From Crambe crambe (Eukaryota > Porifera > Demospongiae > Poecilosclerida > Crambeidae), in assembly GCA_963924555.1 (NCBI GenBank), contig OZ004584.1:2851001-2915000 (forward strand): 64,000 bases of DNA, given 5' to 3'. The notes beneath the pieces were generated by a model, which saw nothing but the letters and a program-made list of their open reading frames with translations, was not told the DNA's origin and did no database searches. Position 1 is the first letter of the stretch. Each line of letters begins with the position of its first letter. Positions 34,841 through 46,999 of the stretch are shown here, piece by piece. Made by a program: the position numbers and the translations under genes.

Positions 34841-35939
34841 TAACTTGATATGTACAACCAGAGTCTCATAAGACCTGTAAATCATTCACACAATGATCAA
34901 TATTAATTTTTTGAGTGATTATGTATATGAGCTAAGATGCACCTGTGTCTCAGTGTAAGGCACCAGCGTATCATAGTCATTCACGCTGCGTTTTTTTTTT
35001 TGTTTTTGTTTTTTTGTAGCTGCTGTCTAAAGGAGTCCTCAGGAAAATAAATAATTGTTATAGCTAATTATTACCATGATAGCCATGAAGTGTGATTGAC
35101 CTTTGCCGCCACATTTTGATGAGGTTAGCATTTCCAGTATATATTTGCTGGAATCAATTTTTGATATGATAGCCAGAACACTTGATATCAGAGTAGGCAA
35201 ATCACAATTCAACTATGTAGCTATAGATAATGTTGTAACGATTATCAGTTCTTGATGAGGATTCTTTGATTGAGCTACTCAATTTACACAGAGTAACAGG
35301 TATTTTGGGTGCATCGAGGATGATCCATGTTGGTGATAAACCAAAAATTTGAGTCTTGCATGTAGAGCAGTGGCATCAACTTCTCTTCCAAGGTATGATG
35401 TAATGGGAAAGGAGATAAGGAGAGGTAGTGAGTACTTTTTTGGTGGTGATATTATAAGCCTCTTTGCTGCTGCTTCTTTCTGCAAGATTTTTGAGCACTC
35501 AAGCAAAACTTCCTTCCACCCATAGCTAATAGAAATAAATACATGGCCCATGCACAGTGCACAATATCTCAGCTATTGTCATGGTTTTAGTTAGTTATAT
35601 GAATGTCGATTAAGCAGTAGTTTCACCTTAATACAGATAGCTGATTGAGGTCAGTATAGCTATACCATTATTATTATTTATAGATCTTAGCAAAAGTGCA
35701 TCATTACAAGAGTACACCAAATTTTATATTGCTCAAGCAATAATCCAGTTCTAGCTTTAGTATTTGCATGTTAGAGCTTTTCTTTTCATAACTAAGCAAA
35801 ATTAGATTATCACAGATTCATAAAAAATATTGCTCAATGCTTTAGTTATTTATGGACATTCTTACCCCAACAAGTTCGGTAGCTTGTACATAGCTGTAAA
35901 TCTCTGCTTTTTCTCTACTCAAGTGAATTTATAACTTAA

Positions 35940-35959
35940 TTATCAGAATTCTATCCACT

Positions 35960-35993
<34 letters not shown>

Positions 35994-36292
35994 AGCTTCC
36001 CCCCCCCCCCCAAAAAAAAAATTTTTTTCCATTGGATTATATAATAATACTATTGTACATAATGTGGCAATCACACACACCCATGAAGTTATGATGCCAG
36101 TAGATTAACCATAAAGAGAGAGTGTTTTATATTCCAGAGTTCTCCTCATATCACTGCTAGCTAAAGTCATTGTTTGTATTATTTTACAAGTGGGCATGGT
36201 TTGATATCCAAAAAGGTGTGATTAGTAAAAAGTGGGCGTGGCCAAGGTAAAAATTTTCCCCTATTAAAAAATCCTAGATAGAACCTTGACTA
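35940..36292. mobile_element. Short element with poly-G tract, same family as 55256-55629
   Basis: It starts TCTATCCACTGGGG with a run of about 30 G, then C and A runs. It ends GTGGGCGTGGCCAAGG and AAAATCCTAGATAGAACC. A second copy at 55256-55629 has the cleaner inverted ends GGGTTTCATCTACTGGGGGG and CCTAGATGAAACCCT. There is no ORF. The homopolymers may be mis-sized in the assembly. Confidence 0.5.
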
Positions 36293-36768
36293 TTGGTAGC
36301 GTAGGCTACCGATTATCGACCGGTGTCCTAGTGAATATTGTCCCCCCTCCACTTTGTCCCCCCGGACTATATTCCCCAGGGAATATTGTCCCCCGGACAT
36401 TTTCCCCTAGGGAAAATTGTCCCCCGGACTTTTTTCCCTAGGAAATATTGTCCCCCCAGATTTTTTTCACTAGAGAATAATGTCCCCCCTGTGTGAAAGA
36501 TGTCCCCACTGTGTGAATGATGCAACTACCCCCGTTGGCCTGAGAACGACGCTAGGCGCTCTACTTTGGATAATTAGAAGATAGTCTCGCAACCCAGACG
36601 TAATAGCTACGGGTGTTAATTATTGTAGCTAGTTGTTAGTTATCGTCCAATATTTATTATTATTATTTTTATTATTATTATTATTTTGTTTGTTCATTAT
36701 TCAGAATGAGCCCTAGACATTATTTTCTTGATTGTAATAGCAGAACAAAACAACAATAATACGAATAG

Positions 36769-39700
36769 CTAATTCTTGATTTTTGATAAACAGTCTTGAC
36801 AGAACCAGTCAATTTCTGTCTTGTCAACAACTTTGTCTGGCACATTTTCACAATATACATGGTACCACCTTCTGCAGTTGCTGCACTCAATCATCAGACC
36901 TCCCTTGACTTCAGGCATTCTGCAGCGGCAGTAAACTTGAAAATCGTCATTATTCTTGATAATGTTCTTCCTGTTTGGCTGAATTTTTTTATGCGGAAAC
37001 ATCTTCATTCTTCCTGCCTCGAGACAACTGTAGAGGTGAGAACGCATCATAACCTGATCAAATAAGCAGTTAGTTGGATCATCTGCAAAGGCAACTGCTG
37101 TACCAAATGCAATTGCATATAGACCACAGTCACAGCTTCCACTCTATATTGTATCAAAAAAACTAATGATAATAATTATGATAGCTACAGCCAACAAGGG
37201 TTTATTATATACCTGTCTTTGAACATCCATAAATTTTACATTGATGGTACATTGCTGTGTGAATAAAATACACGCAATTTGGGCTTGTGCCATCCTTGGA
37301 AGAGAGGAATAAACACTGTCATACACCCTCACTTCTGATGGGTTCTGTACTCCAATAGTTGAAATAGTGATCCAGTGGTGATGGGTGGTGTCAATTATCT
37401 GCAAGAATTCCCCAGTCTGTATACTAAAGCTCATTGTCAATCCAATAGCAACATTTTGGAGGCCAGAAATGTAAGGAAACTGCTGAGCCAAAAGCTTCTG
37501 GGCAGCATTGATAATATCATCGTTGATCCACCCCACTGGATTTAGCAAGATTTCTTTATCTGACTGCTTAAGTTGAAGATCAGCTAGCCATGTCTTTGAT
37601 TGCCGAGTCTTAGGGTGATAAGTATCTAAATTAATAACTTCACCCCTATGATTATTATCAGAAAAATTTTAATTAGCTGGCTATATAAGTCAAATTGACT
37701 TACTGAACTCTCTTACTCTTCGGTCTTGTAGAATGTATTAAGTTTTTTGCCAGTACATTTTGTTTCATGGCTTTGACCTACTTGTATATATTATATAGCG
37801 ATTAATCAGCCATGCATGGCTATAGCTAGCTATACCTGCTAGATGAAGGTTGAGGAATGTCAATTACTTGACAGTTATTCTGTCCATCTGCGTCTGATGA
37901 AGCTTTGTTGTCATCAGGTTGAGACTCTGCTGCATATTATCATCACATAATTATGATTATTGCAGTATACACATTCATGCACAAGCATAATTACCATTGG
38001 CCAATACTTTAGATCCACCTGTAGTAAAGATCTTTTTGGATTTAGTTTTATATAATTTTCTCATTTTATAAACCCATTCAACCAACTTGTCAACCTGTTC
38101 TGAGCTTAGTTTGAGATAAATTTTCCCAAATTTCTGGATTACATTCAATTCAAGTATGCTGGGACACTCTGTCATGCAATAATACTCTAGAAGCTCTGTC
38201 ATGTGAAGAAAATTTAAGTGTAGTCTGTTTTCCATAGCTTTAAAATCATCAAATTCTTCATGAAGCTTAAAGTTGACAATGATGAAGTCATCAGTGGCTT
38301 CATTTAATGGAGATTTTCCGCTATACTCTCTATAATCCATCCACAAAGCAACATCCACATCCTTGCTTAGGGCATAATCACCATCATTGACAATATATGT
38401 TGAAAGCTACATATGCACAATTAATCATCCAGTAAATATTCAGACATCTCATCCTATTGAACTTACGTCAGGACAGCCATCTTCTTCAGATTTATACTGA
38501 AATACAATAGATCCAGTTCTCCACAATCTGAGCACACTGTCATTCATCAACTGATCCTCCAATCTCTACAAAATTAGTAATTACTGAATACACTTTATTA
38601 ACCTTTAAACTCACATTAATACAAAAGGATTTAGTGCTTTTAGCAGAGGACAGACTGAAGCTTGCATCAGAAGTTAATGGCTTGGGAGGAAATGAAAATG
38701 AAGATATATCTTCATTGTGGTCCTCCAAAAAAGATTTGTAGCAAAACTTTTTATTGGCTCTTTGTGTTTGTGAAGACACGTCTGATGTATTTTCATCAGA
38801 AGAACCATATTGAAATATGTCGCTCTCCTTCAATATGTGTACAGATTTCCTGTAGAATTTTTTCAGTCTGAAAATCAAGATAATTATCATACATAATAGC
38901 TATTAAGTGCTTATAATTAGCTTTTACACTATTTTTAATTTTTTGGTTGAAAACGACTATAGGCATACTAATAGCTACCTTGATCCGTTGAATGATTTCT
39001 TTAATACTTTACCAGAAGTGGGATTTTCAAGAATGTAATGTCCTTTTCCAATATCTCTGTGAATTTCATAAGGCCCAAGCCAACGCTGGGCTAATTTGTC
39101 CCCTTTTCTCCCATCTCTAGCACTGTTTCGCAGCAGTACCATAGTGCCTGGATTCAGTTTCTAGAAATTTGACGGCTAATAGTCTTAAGGAATTTTTTTT
39201 TTCTGCATATATTTTTAATTTGTGTAACTACTTCCTTAGTCCATTATAGCTACCCTTATTGATATCATCTCTCTACAGAATTCTCATAGCTACCTTTTTC
39301 ATTCGATGTCTCTGGTCATAATCTTGCTTCTGCTTTTTCTGTGATTTGATAATGCTACTTTTAGCATTCTGGTACAAATTATCCCGAAAGGATGTCATCT
39401 TCTCCATATATGTCTGCATATTATTTGAACCATCATCACCTTCATTGCCAGCTTGAGGACTCAAGTCTATTTCAATGGGAAGGACAGCTTTCCTATAATT
39501 CAAATTAGTGTTTGCAATAACAAGTGAGAAAAATTATTTTTCTAGCTACTCACCGACAATACATCAGTTCAAAAGGAGTCACATTGCTAGATGCTTGTCG
39601 AGATGTTCGATATGCAAATAATATCCCATCTAGCTTTTCATCCCAATCATCTTGATTTTTGTTGACAAATTTAATTAGGGATCGTTGAAGTGTCTGGTTA

Positions 39701-41879
39701 AATCTTTCTGTCAATCCGTTAGTTTGGGGATGGTAGGCTGATGATATTCGATGTTCAGTTTTAGTAATCAAATACAAATTCCGGCTGACTTTGTTTATAA
39801 ACTCCCTTCCTTGATCTGAAATTACCACTTTTGCACAACCAAATCTACAGTCAAAAGTTTTACTTGGATTACTAAAAATGATCACTAGATATTATTTAGA
39901 ACACACCGACAAATCATTTTATATAGGAATAACGCAACAGATTTTGCACTCTTATCTGGCAAAGGCTGAGCTTCTGGCCACTTTGAAAAGTAATCCACTA
40001 GAGTGACTATATAGCAATTGCCTCTTGCAGTCTTAGGTAGTGGACCAACTAGATCAATGCCGATCTAAGAAGGACATGCAAGCAATTATCAACATAGTAG
40101 CTAATAGCTAATTATACAAAAACAGTACCTGATCCCACACTTTTGACTTCACAGGTATCGGATGGAGAGGTGCTGTGGCCTTCTGAAATTTGACATCATT
40201 GGTCCTTTGGCACACTTCACAGTGCTTGATGTAATTGATCACATCAGTCCATATTGTTTCCCAATAAAACCTCTCAGTAATTTTCCCTGCAGTCTTATCT
40301 CTTCCTAGATGACCAGCTATAGACACAAAAACAAGGGAGGCCATATCACTTAGCTTAATTGTTAACACTTCATTAGTTGTATAAAGACAAGCAAAGGAAA
40401 AAAATAGTTACTCTAAAAAAGTAGGGATGGCTGTGTGTGGTTCAAAAAAGTTCAGCAACAAGAGAGTGAACTTCAGTCAAGTAACCTTACAACTACAAGC
40501 TAACTATTCCTACTTCACTCCCATGACAGGCCAAGATGGAGTGAAGTAGGAATAGTTAGCTCATAGTTGTAAGGGATTACTTGACTGAAGTTCATTCAGG
40601 TGCATAGCCAGGATTTTATCATAGGGGGTGCTTAGCAAGAAAAAGTATCAGTGCGTTTGCGTGCAGAAAAGTTTTACCTAACCACACTCACTTTCCCATT
40701 AACTACACTTTTTTTATAAACTGCGCCCACTTGATGTCAATTATCAAGCTAACTATCAAAGTTAGTAGTTAGCTAGCATATAGTTTTTACAGTCTAGCTC
40801 AATGTGGAAATTATTAGTAAGTATGTAGATTGGTAAATCTTGGTCTGTTGATAATTAGGTAGCTATTTACACACCCGGTGCAGCTCAAAGGGGGTGCTTG
40901 ACCCCCCCCCCCCCCCCAAGCCCCTCCCTGGCTACGTGCCTGTCATTCTCTTGTTACTTTTTTTTTGGAACTGCACACAGCCATCCCTATTTTTCTTTTT
41001 TATTTAGAATTTTTCCTTTACTTGTTCATCACCCTTTTTGATGTAATGCTCTATTATTTTATTATAGGCAACTGGATGCTATGATCCTGGTATCCAAGTT
41101 AAAGTTCATGTATTGTAGTTACTGGAGGTTTCATAATAATATTGTATGACCAGAAATGAATCTGATCTGAAAGGACCGACCAGATGAAAATGGCAATTTT
41201 AGAAATCGCTGTAAAATACTTTGTCTTCTGCTCTTCATACTTGAGTCCTAGCACATTGAATGTATTCTGTCTTCAAGTTAGGAGTTGCTGACTGTAGGAG
41301 GGAAGTACTCTGGAGTTATGAAAGAAAATACCAAGTATTAGTCCAATGGGGTGATCCGTACCATCCCTACTTAGAGAGTACTATTGCACTCTCTGATAGA
41401 AAGTACACTACATAACTGGAAAATAATTTTGTATGTACCTTCTACTGAGGAGTGACATGCTTTAAGAACCCTCTCCTTCTCTCCTTTACTCCGTGGGACT
41501 TGCCTCCACTCCGGCTGAATTTTATTCCTTGTATAGAATAAAAGGCCTCTGTCCACCTAATATTGTGTGATTATTATTATTTATAGGTCTTGCTTCTAAA
41601 TTAGTACATGTGTTAGCTACTTTGATCCTACAAACTTAAGATTACCACTACTCCATCATACTATTATTATGCTTGAACAGAAGAGAGATAAATTTGCAAC
41701 AAACCAGACTATAATATTAAAAATCCGCTACTCCATCTGAACAGGAGAGAGATAAATTTGCAACAAACCTTGAAATGATCAGTGCATTTCCTTCTTAAAA
41801 TTCTCTTCTGATTTTTTGAAAAATCCTCCGGGTATGTACCACAAGATAAAAACTCATAGATTTTATCATAGCCTTCCAT
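36769..41879 (-). CDS. Ginger1-type transposase: H2C2 + DDE integrase + Ulp1/C48 protease + PHD finger
   Basis: Exons on the - strand: 41879-41769, 41556-41439, 40316-40129, 40064-39907, 39844-39554, 39492-39294, 39160-38979, 38867-38615, 38565-38467, 38406-37995, 37929-37836, 37645-37213, 37143-36769. They total 2913 nt, giving 970 residues with no broken frame. N-terminal MEGYDKIYEFL...TYPEDFSK is followed by an H2C2 finger (ACHSSVEAGHLGRDKT...HCEVCQRT, about 72-115) and a DDE core with GIDLVGPLPK, SDQGREFI and TNGLTERFNQTL (about 140-285). A C-terminal KLNPGTMVLLRN region follows (about 356-415). A C48-like protease spans about 705-875 with WINDDII, HHHWITIS, VYDSVYS and SGSCDCGLYAIAF, so the His-Asp-Cys triad is present. 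A PHD finger of C4HC3 type (about 908-965) ends the protein. Start chosen at the first Met before the conserved YP block. Integrase would cut and join the element ends; the protease and PHD may act on SUMO and chromatin (inference). Confidence 0.87.
40387..41398 (+). mobile_element. Hairpin-ended element nested in a Ginger1 intron, itself interrupted
   Basis: Start AAAGGAAAAAAATAGTTACT, palindrome GTAGGGATGGCTGTGTGTGG with its inverse near 40980, and end CCATCCCTACTTAGAGAGTA, hairpin, TGATA match the copy at 26345-27454. Within the palindrome, 40600-40950 is a further insertion whose ends read AGGTGCATAGCCAGG and CCTGGCTACGTGCCT. The intron it occupies (40317-41438) still has intact splice sites. 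Confidence 0.65.
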
Positions 41880-42334
41880 GTTAACAGCGCTGCCAGCTGC
41901 TCTGAATAGCACGTGTAAAATAGCGCGTGTAAAATAGCGCATGCGCAGGTACACCCGGCGCGCGCGCCCATAATTATGCATTCGGATCGGCCGGCTATAT
42001 CTAGCTATATAGCTGGCGCCAGCCTGCATACATAGTCTCGCTAGCCACTATCTCGCTCACTATACTTTGCACCACACACATTTATTATAGTGAGGGGGAA
42101 AGGAGTCTGGCTAGCGAGACTGCTGCATACACTACTGGACACCTTGCTGAAAGTGGGGGACTATTTTCACTGGGGGGGACACTTTTCACTAGTAAAATGT
42201 GTCCTAGGGGGACAATTTTCACTGAGGGGGGACACTTTTCACTAGTGAAATGTGTCCTAGGGGGACAATTTTCCCTAGGATATTTTATCCGGGGGGACAA
42301 TTTTCTCAGGGGACATTATTCACTGCCACACCGG

Positions 42335-43443
42335 CACCTATTGTCGGCCGACTACTTAGTATACGGAGAGTCTACGGTAGTAAACAAACGTAAACGGAGT
42401 CTAAGAAAATGGCTGCATTGAAAAATATATGGGGAAAACTTAAAGTTCTAGAGAGAAAACAGGACTTCAGCAGCAAGTATTTATCGACTGCAGTATGAAA
42501 GTAAGTTACTAGCTCACGTTACCCATCGCCATTGGCTCCGGAAGATCGCTAAAAGCTACGAAAGCTATCGACTTAGAGTCGAATTTGGTGCTTGTTTAGT
42601 GAGGACTGTATGGATAGATTATGACTCGATTCTGTAAAATATGTAACACAGATCAATGAAGACTGTGTCTGAAAAGTATCACCTGAATCCAGTGAAAAGG
42701 AGAGCTTCTGCAGCAGTTCCATTCCACCGTTAAATTGTGAAGCAGTTTTTGATTGAAAAGCTTCGTTCATTTTTTATATAATTTGTTATGATGATGTATT
42801 TTATAGCATAAAATAGTATAACAGTATCTTTTTAAGGGGCCTAACATGTAGTGGAGCAAAACTGAAAGAAAGAATGGAACAGACGATGATTGATATTATG
42901 ATTTTCAACGGGTGGTCGAAAATCATATGACGTTATAGAGGATGAAATTATCTTTCCTATGGTTGTTGTTTGAGACTTTGACGACCATCGGTGAAGGAGA
43001 TATGGTACGAGGAATAACTTCTGGTCGATAATCGGTAGGCTACGCTATATGGATACTAATTTTGACCATCTTTTTTACTGTATAGATTCTATTGCTCACC
43101 TAAAAAACTCTGTTGCTACACGACGGTGTCCGCGCGTGTTTTGTTGGAAAAATTTGGATGCGCAGATTTCGTTTCCGAGACGGACGGAGTATCGATCATA
43201 AATAGCCTCCAGCACTGCGCTTCGGCACCGAAAGGAACTCTTTAAGAGATATCGATTAGAATTACTTCCACCTGTGGCGTGAAGTCAGCACCACACCGAC
43301 CTGTTCTGCTATTAAGAACCTCAAATTTTCAGCAGTTAGAGCGGTAAGAGTAAATTCTAATTCTATACAGTATATAACTTTATACATGTTTTGTTTTGTT
43401 TCGGAACCTACAATTAGCTAGTGTGAACTGCAACTAGCTAGCT
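42335..43443. other. Upstream region of P450 copy 2
   Basis: A short ORF starts ATGGCTGCATTGAAAAATAT at 42410 and stops after about 37 codons, just before a GTAAGT. It could be a 5' exon remnant or untranslated leader. The rest is without recognisable coding and should include the promoter of the gene starting at 43444. Confidence 0.4.
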
Positions 43444-43626
43444 ATGTTGTGGCAATTTGCTGGCTATACAGTTGGAGCTTGTATCATTCTGTTGATTCTT
43501 CCACTTTTGCTGTTCACTGTCTACATTGCCCATCTCCACTATAAATATTCCCACATTCCCTCACCTAAAAGATCAAGGTAGCTATAGCTAATTCAACTTA
43601 TATGTATGCTTTAATAGTACCTATTC

Positions 43627-43665
<39 letters not shown>

Positions 43666-46600
43666 CATTATCTACTAGCTTCTACCTTGGCCATGCAGCT
43701 GATATATTGCAGTTATCCAAAAGAACAAACAATTCAGATACAGATATTCCTTTTCCTATGCTAGTAGAAATGTGGTAAGAACTTGTGCATAAATTAGCTG
43801 CTGGACTACGTACATGCAAGAGTTGATTAGCTAATTGGACAATCTGGATATGTAGTAGGAATTAATTAAGGCATCGTAAGTTTATGTATCCCATGCACAC
43901 AATATTAGCCTTATAGCTATTATTATAGCCTATTTGAGTGCTACATCAAAGGTAACGCTGATTTGCAGGTGTGTGGAATTCCACTGGTTTTGAATTGAGA
44001 TGAATGCACATGCATGCAAATTGATGACCTTTTTTTGTGACAACTGACCCGCAAATCGGTGTAGCTAGGATGTGCATGTCAAGTACGTATGCACTGATCA
44101 CATCATTGTATACAAAATTAATTGGTTCTCAACAGTTTCGGCTTATTTTTTCAATGAGTTGGTAGCTACTCAACATCAATATAGCTAGCTAGCTTACTTC
44201 TAGTAGCTATGTAAACATTACCAGATGGCTGTAAAATAGTTAATTATATATCACCTGCCCTTGAAGGCATGCTATAACTATAATGAGGTTCCAGTATAGC
44301 TAGCTATTGTGCATGGAAGTTCCAAATTATAAATTAGCTAGCTAGCTATAGGTTGCAGCAAAATAATTATGCAGTGTGCACTCTGACAATGGAGATTGAT
44401 TAGCATCCAAGCTACATACATACATCTACACCCTCTTTATAACTAACTACCACTAACTACCACTGTATGCACATACTTGATTTCATTATTATTATATAGG
44501 CTTGAAGATGTAAAGACAACCACATTTGTTGTTTTTCTGTTTCATCGAGCACTGGTTATTACAGTCAACCCTGATGTTGTAAAGGTAGAAACCCCACAAT
44601 GTGGATTCATAAACCTCTGAATAATTATGCTCATGCATAGCTAGTTTAATTAAGCTACGTATATTATAGGATATTGTAATGGATATTCATAATACAAAGC
44701 CTGCTCATATTTATGGAATACTTCGAACTCTATTTGGTGAAAGGTGGGAGACAGTTATCATTAGCTACATTTCATTTTATAATAGAAGATATAGATTTTT
44801 AGGTGATGGACTTCTTACCACTCTGAAATATGAAGTATGGCGACAAAGAAGGAAACTCTATGACCCTGCATTTTCAAAAAGGTAGCTATAGCTAGCTAGC
44901 TAGCTATCCATGGAGTAAAATTAATCTTTTCACATTTGATTATAGGAATTTGAAATCATTGGTTACCACCTTCAGTGCTTGTACAGATGATTTTCTGAAA
45001 AAGTTAGGACCCTTGGCTGATGGAAAGACCATTGTCCCTATGCATGAGAAGTTTGGTAGTCTTACCATGGATATTGTCAGCAAGGTGCATAATAAAGTAT
45101 ACCTACTATAGCTATATTTATTATTATAATTAGCTATATGCATGTGAGCCTGCATGCATGCATACTAATAGTATAAGCCATTAACATAATGATATAATCC
45201 GGCCCCTTTATACTTACCTTCAAAGCAAATAGCTAGCACAATGCACGAGACTTTAAGTGAAATGAGTGTTACGGGTTTGCGCTGTCTGGAGTCAGAAGCT
45301 AAGTAACAAAACTGAACTCTAAAGTCCTGTCTGAGGCTCACAAAACTGGAAAAAAACCTGTGACAATGGCATGACCTAATGATGTGAGATGACTAAAGTA
45401 AAAGTAATTGGTGCAGTATCGCAGGAGGAGAGGTTCCTAACACCACTTATTTCCACTTCAATTCCAACCTACTTCCACTTCAATTCCATGTGCATGCCCA
45501 CATGTAGCATGTGCATGCGCATCTTAGTGATATATAAGTGGTCGAAGGGGCACAGTTGCTATTTAGTAATGAGGTTTTTAGGCGCATCAATAAGGCCAGA
45601 ATGGCTTTCTGGAGCCTTAGAACTCTTAAGGAAGACTTAAGCCCCACCCTCTCATCACAGTGCTTCTGTGTAGACAGATAGCTACACTGTATGCTAGAGC
45701 ACTAAGCATTTCTCTAACTCGGCTACTCATACAGTATTTAGGAGTCATCGAGATCTCAAGGAAGTTGGGCTTTATGTAAGATGCTGGGAGGGTTAGTGTG
45801 GAGGTGTAATGGAGTAGCTAAGTCTGATGAGGGAGTGTCAAGAAGTAGATGAGTGGTTTTGAGTGGTGGTCTATGTATGTGCATAAAGAAGATATTTGGA
45901 TGACAGCGAGAGGATGCTGCAGATTTACCATAATTATGTGGGTGATAGTTTCATCCAGCCCCTATTCTTGTGAGTGCAAATGAGTCCATAAAGATTTTCC
46001 ATCTAGCTAGATCCTCCAGAGGACACATGTGTTGTGTTGCTTCCTCGACCATGATAGAGATTGCAATCCCATCCTTTGTCCAGTATGCTGTCCCAAAGCT
46101 TGAGCCACTGGTTACCATAGATTATTCCTTGCAAATAGCTATCATTCTTAAAAATGGATTATTTAGCCTGGCCACAGATTAACTGAACCTAGATAATCTG
46201 TGGTCAGGTTGCATGTGTAGAGCTATATTAAGCTTCAATGTGTGGTCAAGAGCAGGGTTAAAGTGCAGGAAAGGATGGCTAGTGGCTGTGGTGATGTAAA
46301 GACCACATGCTCTCTGGGCATGCCCATGCAGTAGAGTACTGTACCTTGTGGGCTACAGCTGCTTTAGCAGTGCACCAGCAAAAGCTAATTCCACCCTTTT
46401 CTCCTGCCCTTGTTTTATGTCATAGCACTTATATGGGGAGGGGGGAATATATGTAAGTAGTCTTTATAACCCCTGTAAAGGGCCTGGGTATAGTGGAAGG
46501 TCTTCCCACCCAAGTAGGGGTGTCTGAATTCACTGGACTGACCTTTCACCTTAAACTTGACCACAAAAATACACTTTGCCAGTACTGAAGTTAAGGCAGT

Positions 46601-46959
46601 AATTAGCTATACTGGTAGTAGAAATGTTAGTCTCGTACATGCACATGCGAAATCATATCAAAGATAAACGGCTACACTATGGGAAACTAATTACAACTGT
46701 AGCTGGTAGCTACACTAGTAACTAAATGCATATCATCCTGCATACCTCTGAATGACACTTATTGTCTTGCACAAAAACTGGTAAGGCCATAGAATCTACT
46801 AGTATGTTCAATCCCCTCCATTTCACTTCCCTCCCTCCTATTATTTAAGTGGCAATCCAGTCCAGTAGTCCAGTCCAGTACTCCAGTCCAGTAGTCCAGT
46901 CCAGTGAATTCAGACACCCCAACCCCAAAAGTGCTAATTGCTGCTAAGGAATATAATAT

Positions 46960-46999
<40 letters not shown>

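Larger units (their letters stand above)
36324..42330 (-). mobile_element. Ginger1-type DNA transposon, 6.0 kb, complete
   Basis: The left end TGTCCTAGTGAATATTGTCC and the right end read inward (TGTGGCAGTGAATAATGTCC) are terminal inverted repeats in the TGT...ACA form. The 4-bp direct repeat CCGG flanks both sides (36320-36323 and 42331-42334). Inside each end are several tandem units of the type CTAGGGAAAATTGTCCCCC. The - strand encodes a 13-exon transposase with Gypsy-like integrase, Ulp1 and PHD domains, as known for Ginger1 elements. One intron carries a nested hairpin-ended element (40387-41398). Confidence 0.88.
36297..43047. repeat. 24-bp inverted repeats bracketing the Ginger1 insertion
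   Basis: TAGCGTAGGCTACCGATTAT (36297 onward, to 36321) recurs inverted at 43023-43047 with one mismatch. The Ginger1 element sits within 3 bp of the left copy, so it seems to have inserted into one end of an older foldback element of about 0.74 kb (36297-36323 joined to 42331-43047). Confidence 0.6.

Noticed and set aside
35960..36020. Possible regulatory G-quadruplex at the poly-G tract
   Set aside because: Long homopolymers here are within a mobile element and are likely to be mis-sized; no gene start is near enough to argue for a function.
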